Below, piece by piece: positions 12,311-22,399 of a stretch of 64,000 nt of DNA; position 1 is the first letter of the stretch, and the number at the start of each line of letters is the position of its first letter. Both the position numbers and the translations under genes were made by a program. Source of the stretch: Eonycteris spelaea (Eukaryota; Chordata; Mammalia; Chiroptera; Pteropodidae); assembly GCA_003508835.1 (NCBI GenBank), contig PUFA01000027.1:3038001-3102000 (forward strand), in the 5' to 3' direction. The notes beneath the pieces were generated by a model. The model searched no databases. It worked only from the letters and a program-made list of their open reading frames with translations, and was not told the origin of the DNA.

Positions 12311-14701
12311 CCATTTTCCCTACAGACACTAAAGTGCCTGGATCCAGGCGTTTCTTCAGAATATGAAATAGAAATCAGGTCCATTTCACTAACCTACTTC
12401 CTAGCACACCGTGTGGATTACGAGAGGAAATTAACATGTGAAGAAACACTTTGGAAACTAAAAGAGCCATGTTAGTTCCTTTGCTTTATTATTTGGCTGG
12501 TCTCACCGTTGGTGTCATTTTCAAGTGTGGGGCTTGATTTATAGAGACAGCCAACAACTGTGGATCTAATCAAATGGGGGCTCGAAGCACATAACTTGCA
12601 GTGTCAGGGAGCTGTAAGAAACATTTTCAAGTTTTGGAGTGGTCTGAATAAAGCGAAAGTATTCAAAGAGGGTTAGAAAATCAGGCTTAGGGATCTTGTT
12701 TTTCAGGTCTGTTATAGGCACTCTGTGAAGTATTGCAGACAATTCATTATAATTTATCACACTGATACTCTTAGGTTGGATGAAGCCCAAACACAACTGA
12801 GTTAGATGCATATTAAATTACCTCTTACTTAAAAGGAGGGTGGTCTCACCAGGGCAGGATGGAGTTCATTAGCAGGCTGAGAAGTTTTCTTAACTCTTCA
12901 TTACCTGGTTTTGTATTGTTCCTGGTTACCCAGGAACATTGGACACGTTTCCTTTTTCAACTCTTGAAGAAGTACACTGAGCACTTTGTGAATCTCGCAA
13001 ATCCCAGGGATGACATACTCATCATCACAAGTCTATGAACAAAACTAAGACTGCTATGAAAACTGCTCCCGTTTTTACATAGAATTATCTCTTTTTTAAG
13101 GAGAAGGGGAAAAAATATTGTCCACTCGTATTTTTATTTAGATCTGCATAATGCAAAACGTTCCATTCCATGATCATAATTGACTGGCACATATATTGAG
13201 TGTACTCTAACATACGTGCTTAGGAATTATGATCACATTCTTCTAGCTAACCAGCACTGTCCCCCATATCATTCATTGAAGGACATGATTCAGACAGGAT
13301 TCTGTTGACAGATGGCCTTTACTATGCCTCCGATTTTTTTTTCCAGAACTGGGAACTTCAAACTCCATGTAAATGGCCTTTAATTTATGCATTCTAAGTC
13401 TTATGAAGTGAGGTTTTCCCCCTGGGGGACAAAAAGGACAGAAATAAATCTCTGAGGTGCTGTAAATTTAATAATTTAATCCCAAAGGAATTTTTGTTTG
13501 TACATATTCATTTGTCTCTGACTTTGTTTATTGTTTTGTTCTTTTAAAAACTAGCTCACGTTGAACACTGGGAAATTTAATAGCCATTTATTCCTTGGTC
13601 TTCCCACTACATGTAAACGTCATGTAAAGGGGGGATTTATCTCAGCTTAGAAATAAACCACCAGGACAGATTTCTATCCCTTTCCATACTCCAGTCACTC
13701 CGTCTTAGAGTCTCTCGTTAAACATCAAAGAATCTTCGTTGGAAAAAGCATTGGTGTAGAAATTGGGGGATGGGTGGGACTTGGAATTAGATGACAGTCA
13801 CAAAAATCAGTTTACCCTTGTCTCTTGCATCGATCTTTTAGCAAGCACTTAAACCCAGTTTTTTCTAGTCTTTTTCAGTACTTCAAAGTAGCAGTTTATC
13901 AATAGAACCACCAAGCTAGACACAGTCCTGAGAGGTCATCTGGTTCATCTCCGTGCCTTAGGCATAAGCATAACTAAGTAATTCCAGGCAGATAAAAAGA
14001 CACAAAGACTGCTTCTGCCTTTGAACCACATTGCTTCTTGTCTATAGGACCACAATTCCTATTTGTGTCCCTGAGTTCTATACTCACCATATAGTTGGAA
14101 TGTACGGAAAAAAAAAAAAAAACCTATTCTTACCAAATTCTTTTATTTTCCTGCTAAATTTTAAATAATCAAGTCATTCTATGCACTGTCTCAGCTGCAA
14201 AACCACCACAGTAACTCAAAAAAAAAAAAAAAAAAAAAGAATGCAAGAAGTCTATATATAGTGGAACACTTTAGTTTTTTTTTTTTTTTTTAATAGTCCT
14301 GCTATAATTTCTGACCTAAATAGCTTGGGAATGATCTAATGTGGGATGTTCCATAACTTTTGGGTGGACCCTCCGAATGTGAATTTATTTTATCAGCAGG
14401 GAGGGGCTGTTGAGTGACATATGGAGAGCATGTTCTTCCTTCTTTTTCTACCTCCTCAAGCACAAACCTGAATCCTACAATTTCAAGGAGAAATTGCCCA
14501 AGGGGCAAGACACAGACCTATGTATCATATAATGGTGTATAGACATTCTCGCCAATACAACAGTTCTCAATCAGATTAGCCTATTTATTATTGTGTTTGT
14601 AAAACAAACAAACAAACAAACAAACACCCAATACCTGTATTCTATTGGATTCTCTAGCTGAAAGCCATGTTGCCAAGGAGAAAAAGTCATAGACTAAGAA
14701 G

Positions 14702-14734
<33 letters not shown>

Positions 14735-15689
14735 ACATGGCTTACTCTATCAAGTTGGAGAAGGGGAGGAGGCAGGGACATGGGGAGGGACCTCTATTTC
14801 TGAATTCTGTGTTTGCCTCCTTTGCAAGGACTTAGTACTTTTTCACTAAAAACTAAATCTAATTTGTGGCTGCACTTCAAGTAAAATGGCTTGAGGGGGA
14901 AAGTGGGACAGTCCCCGTCTTGATTTAGAGAAGTCGCGTAGCTGCGACCCTTCGTGTCACTTCATGTGGTTTGGGTGAGCTGATCTCAGAAACCCCAGGC
15001 ATTTTTGCAGATCCTAAACTGGAGACATTCACAGCTCTTCCCTCCCTTTTTGCTATTAATTCTTCATGTTTTAACAAGCACTGGCGTTAATACTGCCTAT
15101 ACTCTCTTTCCTGTCAAATTGGAACTTTTTTCCTTCTCTCAAATAATCGGTTCATTCTAGTTTATACTCACGTAAATCAAAGTGTTGGATGTCAACACAT
15201 GCCATATCCAAATACCAACTTCCTTTTTTTTTTTAATTTTAATTAAGCAGGATTTAAATATTTGACTGAAGAAAGCTGGTGCTTTAGAACCTATAAAGCA
15301 ATCCATGTACTCATCTTTTCTTTTTCTTTCTTGTCCTTTGTATAAAGTCAAAGTGTGCTTTCAACTTGTACCACATCTCTATTCCAGCCTAAGCATAGCA
15401 ACCTGGGTTTTGTATTTTCCGAAAATGAGGCGCTACAGGGTTAGTAAAGGGTCAGAAGTCTATAGTGGAAAAGCTTCCTTCTTTGACCTGAGAATGTTTC
15501 AGTGAGCATTATTGTCAGATACGGTGGCGTATCCCCACCTTGCTTTATCCATAGTAAAGTTTTGAAGTAAACAAGTTTTTAAAAATTCAATGCGTGTATA
15601 TTATAATTCCCTTTCAGCAGCTGACCTCGAGTCATGGATTTTTTTTTTTTTTGGTCCAATATTTTCTAAGATCTAAAAAGATCTGTCTA
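12311..15689. other. Intronic sequence with homopolymer runs
   Basis: No gene or well-defined element recognised. Adenine runs occur near 14106-14121 and 14219-14239. Thymine runs occur near 14275-14292, 14709-14734 and 15639-15651. An (AAAC)n tract lies at about 14602-14627. The A- and T-runs are not attached to any SINE or LINE body I can identify. The stretch 13360-13520 is repeat-free and has several AT-rich homeobox-like words, without further evidence. Confidence 0.5.
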
Positions 15690-16107
15690 AAAAAAGAAAA
15701 AAAGTCAAACCCAAACTGAAGGTCATTCTAGGAAATACCTGACCACCAATATGCCTCAAAACAGTTAAGGTCATCAAAAACAAGGGAAGTCAGAGAAGCT
15801 GTCATAGCCTAGAGAAACCTAAGGAGACATGATGACTAAATGCAGGTGGTGTTCTAGATGGGATCCTGGAACAGAAAAAGGACATTGGGGAAAACTAAGA
15901 ATGTCTGAATAAAGTGTGGACTTCAATAACAGTGTATCAACGTTGGTTCATTAGTTGTGACAAATTTACTACACTAATGTAATGATAGGGGAGATGTTAA
16001 CAATAGGGAAATCTGGGTGAGGTATGGAGGAATGGTACTATATTTTACAACTTTTCTGCAAATCTAAAACTATTATAAAAAGTTCATTAAATAAAAAAAT
16101 AATTTTT
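15690..16107 (+). mobile_element. L1 3' UTR fragment, sense (old L1M type)
   Basis: The segment resembles the 3' end of old mammalian L1s: gtgtggacttcaataacagt, tatcaacgttggttcattag, gataggggagatgttaacaa, then aaactattataaaaagttca and an A-rich end. No ORF2 sequence remains. Confidence 0.75.
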
Positions 16108-16844
16108 GTGCTGATTTTTCTACAGAACTCATACTAGCTGTGAGAATTGAAATAGAACTGAGAGCCACTTTTCCATTTATAAAGTTTGCTAAGGAAACAA
16201 ACTGTCCTTTTACAAATAAGGAAATTGAAATTACCTAGTTATTCTGCAGTGTAATATGTTATATCTAGTCTGACACCTGGTACCAGGAAGTCTTCCAATG
16301 CCTTGCATAGCTGATAGTCTGAAGCAGTTATTTTCTAAGAATGGCTTTGCATTTTAAAGAACTTGTATCAGGATTCTTCAACTTACTGTTGGGTATTTTT
16401 TAGCTAGAATGTACCATCTTTTTTGTTGTGTTCATAAAGTTCTCATTTTCACCTTGAATTTTGGTATTTTAAGAGACTCTTCAGATACAAGTGAGGATGG
16501 AATGCACCTAAAATTTTTTATTGATGATTGCTTTTTGAACTTTTTTCTAAACATAGGCCATTCTTTTCTTTAATTTCTAAAATGTCACCATTTTGCCCAA
16601 GATGACTCCATCTCCTGATGAACCTCTTATTTTAAAAATGCATGCATATTATTTCATATTTCTTGAGTTCAGAAGACTGTTCTCCAAGTCTTATGTCTGT
16701 GACTCTAAGTCGGAAGTATCTTTTCCTTTTTAAAGCATGCAGAAGAACTCTTCCCTTTCCACAAAATTAATACCAATTTACATAATTATTTTGGAGGATA
16801 AATACTCATTTAAGAAGAACTTGTACTGAAATGGCATTTTTGGT

Positions 16845-17140
16845 TTGGCTGCATAGTGACAAGCTGAAAACAAAGCACTTTCTCCCAAAGGAGTGACAAT
16901 AAACACAGAGCTTGTCAGTAGTGACCCAATTGGTTTCCTGCTGCTAGCTGTTCAGTAGACGCCCATGAAACGATTAATTGGTCTCAATCAGTTCTCAGCA
17001 GGAAGTATTCACCTCATGGTAAATATTACCACAATTGGTGCTAATTAGCTCTGTTGTCACCTGTAAGTAGGCCAGGAGCTGAGTCAGGTCACCAATATCT
17101 ACATCAGCAGCAGAAGTTTAACTGGAGAGGGGTTGGAGAT
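16845..17140. promoter_or_regulatory. Candidate intronic enhancer (homeodomain-site cluster)
   Basis: A repeat-free block with closely spaced homeodomain-type words: caattgg (16927-16933), ttaattgg (16974-16981), caattgg (17032-17038) and ctaattag (17041-17048). It also has a cacctg E-box (17058-17063) and a consensus AP-1 word tgagtca (17080-17086). Only the motifs are seen. Conservation or activity is inferred from the dense, orderly sequence and from the gene's place in the DLX5/DLX6 regulatory region. Confidence 0.3.
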
Positions 17141-17334
17141 GCAATGCCATGGTTATTGCAGTGGGCAAGGAGCCCAAACCCACCCTGCCACATGGGGATG
17201 CATGAGGTTTAGTCTGTGATTACCAGTCCCATAGTATGTCACAAGTGTGGCGTTCAAGACATGGGATTGTGTATCTCAATGAGAAAATGCACCTGCATTC
17301 AACTGATGAAAGGTTTCACAGTTTATTAGCTTCT

Positions 17335-17545
17335 AAATCAATATAAGCCAGGCTGCAGTTCAAATCGGGGCTTTACCACTTATTATTCATTTGCTCTTAA
17401 ACTTTTGGTTTAACTTGCTTGAGGCTGGGTTTCCTAATCTGAAAAAAAAAAAAAAAAAGGAGGCAAAATTACCCACCTAATTGAACTGATATAGTGATAT
17501 ATACAACTTATTTGGCATTTAGTAGGTGATCAAAAGTTTTGGAAC
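17335..17545 (+). repeat. MIR SINE, sense, with internal A-run
   Basis: The MIR order is visible: gctgcagttcaaatcggggc, tttaccacttattattcatt, ggtttaacttgcttgaggct, gggtttcctaatctg, an A-run at about 17442-17458, then a degenerate tail with ggcatttagtaggtgatcaa. The A-run replaces the usual aaaatggg and is probably an expanded microsatellite. Confidence 0.75.
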
Positions 17546-17969
17546 ACCCCCACAAGTGAATAATCATGTAACACTTGGTGTAACAATGATAATGATCATT
17601 AGCCCTCCTAGTAATAAGCAAGAAAACTCTCCGGTGTTCGATGTCAGCCTGGAGAGTGATGCTAAAGGGGAGTGGGGACCTAAACCTTCACTATCCTTTT
17701 TATCAATTATTTTCTAAGAGCCTAATTATTTAGGACGGTAGGGGAAGCAATGAGAGATGTGAAAACAAGCAGCTAAAATGAAAGGAAATGGAGCGATGGC
17801 ACTGTAGTAGAGGAACATTTATTGTATCATGTGTGTCTCATTTGGGCAAGTTGTGAAAATGGCATACGACCGACCCTATTAAAAAAACATCCCAGCACAG
17901 CCTACGTTGGACAAGAAAATTGATCCCATCGTGACTTTAGGCCATTCTCTAATTCATTATTTTAGATCT

Positions 17970-18794
17970 GGGTTACCCACATTTCTCAGTGATATAAAGC
18001 ACCAGGGTATTTGTTAAATACACAGACCACCAGGCTTCTTCAAAATTCCATTCAGTAGCTCCAGGCTTGGACTTAAGAATCTGTGGGGGTCTTTTCTTTG
18101 TTGTCATTGTTGTTTTTTTGTGTAAGTATAGTTGTCATGCACTATTATATTAGTTTCAGCTCTACAACGTAGTGATTTGACATTTATGTACTTTATGATA
18201 GGTTTAGTAACCTGTTGCTGTGCAAAGTTGTTATGGTATTGTTGACTATATTCCCTATCCGTATACTACATACCCATGGCTTATTTATTTTATAACTGGA
18301 AGTTTGTACCTCTTATTCCCCTTCACCTTGTTTACCTATCTCCCTGTCCACTCTGTCAACCATCAGTTTGTTCTCTGTATCTGTGAATTTGTTTCTGTTG
18401 TTTTATGTTTTAGGTTCCATACAGTATTTGTTCTTCTGTCTGACATAATCTCACTTAGCACAATACCGTATAGGTCCATCCATATTGTCTCAAATGACAA
18501 AATTTCATTCCTTTTACTTGCTGAGTTACATTCCATTGTGTATGTGTGTAACATCTTTATCCATTCACCTATCGATGGAACCTAGGTTGCTTCCATATCT
18601 TGGCTGTAATGAATATAGAGGTGTGAGGTGCATGTACCTTTTTAAATTAGTGTTTTCACTTTCTTTAATAAAGACCCAGAAATGGAATTACTGGGTTGTA
18701 TGGTAGTTCTGTTTTTAGTTTTTTAAGGAGGAATCTGTGTTATTAATAAATTCTCTAAGTGCTTCTTATGCTCAGGTAAGTTTGAGAACCATTG
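17970..18794 (+). mobile_element. MER5-like hAT relic split by L1
   Basis: The left part (about 17970-18090) runs from tctgggttacccacatttct through ccaccaggcttcttcaaaat to acttaagaatctgtggg. The right part (about 18746-18794) is taataaattctctaagtgct ... ctcaggtaagtttgagaacc attg, with the usual ending tttgagaaccactg in mutated form. The two halves are colinear and are separated by an antisense L1 fragment, so the transposon is older than that L1. Confidence 0.65.
18095..18742 (-). mobile_element. L1 3' fragment, antisense, inserted in hAT
   Basis: In antisense it shows the T-rich end, tattagtttcagctctacaa, agtttgtacctcttattccc, the ctgacataatctcacttagc block, ttccattgtgtatgtgtgta and ctttaataaagacccagaaa. 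The minus strand retains a short remnant of the ORF2 C-terminus with frameshifts. Only the 3' end was inserted (5' truncation). Confidence 0.85.
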
Positions 18795-18952
18795 ATTTAA
18801 AGCAGTACTTTTCATTTGACTGCACATCGAATTTCCTATGGAATTTCTGAAAATATTGATGCCTGGGTCCTACTCTCCCCCTCCACCCCCCCTCACTGCC
18901 GCCCCCTGCCAAGAAATTCTGATTTAATTGATATAGGATATGGCTTGATCAT

Positions 18953-19589
18953 TGTAATGCCCTGGTTTGGAACTCCACGAGCCAAGAAGGAAACTGACAC
19001 CGATGCGAGCGCAAGAGGGAGTTTACTGACAAACTCGAGTTTGGACCCCACCCATTCACTGACACAGCAGTGGTTGAGAGGAGCCCCGACCGAGGGGTTG
19101 GGACCTAATTTAAAGGTTAAAACCGCAAGCCTTGGGGAGATGCCTTGGCGTTACCTGATTGGGGGGTTAGGTTGACCTTTAAAGGGATTGGGTGGTAGGT
19201 TGTTGGGTCTGCGTGCAAAAGGGGGTCGAGTGCAGTTGGGGCTGCGTATAGAGGGGGCCGTGCACAGTGGGGCTGCGTATAGAGGGGGCCGTGCACAGTG
19301 GGGCTGCGTATAGAGGGGCCGTGCACAGTGGGGCTGCATATAGAGGGGGCCGTGTGCAGAAAGGGCCTAGTGCAGAAGGTAGGGCCAAGTGCAGAAGGTG
19401 CCGGGTGCAGTAATCAGAATATGTGCAGGAGGAAATAAGGGTGGGGGTGCCTTAAGGGCCCACCGATTAGCTGGCTTGGCTGGTTTGGCCAGGTGGTAAG
19501 GCATTGTTCTTGACCACTGGCCTTTGGGGAACTTTTTGTACAATTCATCTTGGGATCACTCAGAAAAATGGACTCATTCCAGTCTTTCA
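18953..19589 (-). mobile_element. Solo class-I (gammaretrovirus-like) ERV LTR, antisense
   Basis: A 637 bp LTR flanked by a perfect 5-bp duplication, atcat (18948-18952 and 19590-19594). On the minus strand it begins TGAAAGACTGGAATG, like many gammaretroviral LTRs, and ends GGGCATTACA. In minus-strand order there are tandem repeats in U3 (about 19410-19205), a CCAAT box (19162-19158), a TATA-like TTAAATTA (19113-19106) and an AGTAAA polyadenylation-like word (19027-19022). No primer-binding site or internal gene follows, so the provirus was lost by LTR recombination. Retained CpGs and a perfect duplication suggest it is younger than its neighbours. Confidence 0.88.
19205..19358. repeat. 31-bp minisatellite inside the LTR U3
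   Basis: Units starting ggggctgcgtatagag and ending cgtgcacagt lie at 19238-19268, 19269-19299 and 19300-19329 (one G shorter). A variant copy starts at 19330 and a degenerate one precedes at 19205-19237. Further gtgcagaaggt pieces follow to about 19410. Long open frames on the minus strand here are products of the repeat, not genes. Confidence 0.9.
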
Positions 19590-20444
19590 ATCATCAGGGA
19601 AGTTTTTAAAGCTCCTCAGGTGCTACTAAGGTACAGGCAAATTTAGAGTAACACTGATTTAGAAAATAGCTTGAGGGGGTCTATGAACCTGTATAGGAAG
19701 AAACAGTAATAATCAGACATAAAGCCATGTCACAGGTAAGTAGGTTCAAGCTCTGATTCAAGGTATGAAATATGGTAAAAAAAAAAAAAAAAAAAGTTTA
19801 GAAATCTCCTTGGAAATAGTGTGCAAATTATCCCATTGCCCTTGAATTTTGTTGTATTCAAAAATATTTGCACTGAAGGGACTATAAACTATGATATAGA
19901 GTCTAAATCCCCCTAAATTGGCAGTCCTTGCTCTGTGAGTATGCATGTAAATAATAATGAATTTAATTTCGGCTTTCACTGCAGAGTTATCTCTGGTGTT
20001 AACTTTGCACTGTTTCCTCTTTCTCCTCTAATTCATTTTCCAAAGTCAGTAAATGTCAGGACTTGGAATTGCCATCAAAAACAGGAGCTATAATTAGGCA
20101 CGGAGATATTTGAAACCAGAGAGAAAATCAATGTCCCAGACAGAAGGGAAGGGTTGTCAAAAATAAGGACTCGGAAGAGTTAAACATGTAAGAAAAGGTG
20201 TTGTAACACTTCTAGGAGTTTCTCCACCCAGGTCATCAAGGCAAGATCAAATATTACTAACGGAATTGTTTAGGAAAGATTTGTTGAGCAAAATGAGGAG
20301 TCCTCGGGATCTTCCTTTTTTCTAGAAATGTTTCTTTGAATCACGAAGTAGTCATTTCTAATTCTACATCAGGGAATAAGTTTTATCAGTCTTTAAATTG
20401 CACTACTTAATTAAAATCTTCCAGCAGTCCTGGGGAAAAGAAGC

Positions 20445-20499
20445 AAAGAAAATGCCCTGTTTCTAAGCAGGGAAAGAAAATGCCCTGTATCTAAGCATG
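20445..20499. repeat. Tandem duplication, 28-bp unit, two copies
   Basis: The word aaagaaaatgccctgt followed by (t/a)tctaagca appears at 20445 and again at 20473, giving a near-perfect local duplication. Confidence 0.85.
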
Positions 20500-20564
20500 C
20501 TCCTATTATGAATTGAAAATTCAAGGTTAGACATCTCATGCAAATTAGGATGTGAAAAACAAAG

Positions 20565-21300
20565 CAGAAAATAACAAGTGTTAGTAAGGATGTGGGGAAA
20601 TGGAAACTTTTTTTTATTGCTCTTAGGAATGTAAAACGATACAGCCACTATAGAAAACAGTATGGAAGTTCCTCAAAAAATTAAGAATAAAATATAATCC
20701 AGCAATTCCACTTCTAGGTATATACCCAAAATAATTGAAAGCAGTCAGAAAGAGATATTTATACACCCACATTAATAGTAACATTGTTTGTGTTAGCTGA
20801 ATGGTGGAAGCAACACAAGTGTCCATTGACTGATGAATGGATAAACAAAATGTGATATATACATAGGCTAGAATATTATTCAGCCTTAGGAAGACAGGAA
20901 ATTCTGAGGTATGCTACACAAGGATGTAGTAACACTTGTAGTACTATCTGAGTGTGGTAATAGCTATAGGACATTATGCTAAGTAAAACAAAGCAGTCAC
21001 AAAAGGACAAATATTGTATAAGATACCATTTATATGAGGTTCCAAGAGTAGTCAAAATCATATAGACAGGAAGTACAATGGAGCTTGCAAGGGCTGAAAG
21101 GAACATAGGAGTGGGAAATTAGTTCGATGGGTATGGAGTTTCAGTTGGAGAAGATAATTTTCTGGAGTTGGATGGAGCCGATGGTTGCACAACAGTGTCC
21201 ATGTACTTGATGCCACTGAACTGCACACTTAAAAATGCTTAAGATGGTAAAATTTTATGTTGTGTACATTTCATCATAATTTTTTAAAATAAATAATTTG
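20565..21300 (+). mobile_element. L1 3' end, sense
   Basis: Sense-strand L1 blocks in order: ggatgtggggaaatggaaac, aatccagcaattccacttct, aggtatatacccaaaataat, gaatggataaacaaaatgtg, ggacattatgctaagtaaaa and tgaactgcacacttaaaaat, then an A-rich end. These are the ORF2 C-terminus region and 3' UTR. The reading frame is broken by stops and shifts. Confidence 0.9.
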
Positions 21301-21314
21301 AAAATTTGCAAAAC

Positions 21315-21425
21315 AAAATTAAGGCTTAGAGGATTCACACAGCTAACAGGTGTCACAGCAGGAAGTAAGCTCTAGGGACTCCAAGTGTGTCAGCCTTCCC
21401 TTTCCACTTCAGTGCCTCTTGGGGA
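21315..21425 (-). repeat. Probable MIR fragment, antisense
   Basis: The words ttaaggcttagaggattcac, acagctaacaggtgtcacag and caggaagtaagctc resemble antisense MIR (gaggcttagagaggttaagt ... cacacagctagtaagtggca). Confidence 0.5.
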
Positions 21426-21574
21426 GTAAAAACTGAAGATGTTCAGGGGAGAGTAAAAAGGATTGAATAATTGTTTGAAAAAAGGTCAAAATAGCACAGA
21501 CATTTGTTCTGAAGATAAGAAATAAGGTTGGTAAACTCCATGAGATCAGGACAATGTCTGCACACTCTTTTTAA

Positions 21575-22390
21575 AAAATGAGATATAATTCACATATCAT
21601 AAAATTCACCCTTTTAAAGTATACAACTTAGTGTTTTTTAATATATTCACAAAGTTGTGAACCATCACCACTATTTAATTCCAGAACATTTTTGTCACCC
21701 CCAAAATGAACCCTATATCCAGTTTTAGTCATTCTCCATCCTCCTCCTGACCGCCACCCTTAAGCAACCACTAATTTACTTTCTGTTTCTATGGATTTGT
21801 CTAGTCTGGACATCTCATATAAATGGAATTATACAATATGTGGCCTTTTGCGACTTGTTTTACTTACTAATATTTTCAAGGTTCATCCATGTTATAGCAC
21901 ATATCAGTATTGTATTCTTTTATCTTGATGAATAATATTCCTTTGTATGGATTTTTAATCGACATTTTTAATCTATATAATATATTCATTTTTAATCTAT
22001 ATAATAAAAAAATATATGTTTCATCCGATCCTCAGTTGATGGACATTTGGGTTGTTTCAGCTTTTTGGCTGCTATGAGTAATGCTCTTATGAACATTCAT
22101 GTACAAGTTGTCGTGTAGTCATATGTTTTCAGTTATCTTGGGTATATACCTCGGAGTGTTAATTTAATGTTTAACTTTTTCAGGAATGGACAGACTGTTT
22201 TCCAGAGTGGCTGTCTCATTTTACATTCCTAGCAGCATTGTATGAGTATTCTGATTTCTCCCTGTCCTCACTAACGCAAGTTATTTTCTCCCCCACCCCC
22301 AGCTTTACTGATCATAATTGACATGTAAACATTTAAAAAATATAGTTATCCTAGTAGATGTGAAGTGGCGTCTCATTGAGGTTTGTGCAC
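21575..22390 (-). mobile_element. L1 3' end, antisense
   Basis: Antisense L1 signature in order: tgagatataattcacatatc, ataaaattcacccttttaaa, gttgtgaaccatcaccacta, ctagtctggacatctcatat, cttgttttacttactaatat, gttgatggacatttgggttg and ggtatatacctcggagtg. There is a local duplication of tttttaatctatataata at about 21963-22010. The end near 22280-22340 has an inserted or rearranged stretch. Confidence 0.88.
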
Positions 22391-22399
22391 TAACTTTTG

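Larger units (their letters stand above)
18803..19656 (+). mobile_element. hAT (MER5/Charlie-like) relic split by solo LTR
   Basis: The left part, 18803-18952, starts cagtacttttcatttgactg. The right part, 19595-19656, ends caaatttagagtaacactg. The flanks atttaaag (18795-18802) and atttagaa (19657-19664) are a degenerate 8-bp target duplication with 6 of 8 bases matching. Removing 18953-19594 joins ggcttgatcat to cagggaagtttttaaagctc in the usual order for this family. There is no coding sequence. Confidence 0.7.

Noticed and set aside
14219..14292. A-run followed by a T-run, as a possible SINE pair or hairpin gene
   Set aside because: No SINE body or RNA promoter boxes beside the runs. They look like simple homopolymers.
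19117..19388. Repetitive Pro/Ala/His frames on the minus strand resembling a repeat protein
   Set aside because: They are translations of the 31-bp minisatellite in the LTR; three frames are open because the unit lacks stops.
19205..19410. Regular repeats that might suggest a CRISPR-like array
   Set aside because: The units are contiguous without unique spacers, lie inside an LTR, and the genome is mammalian.
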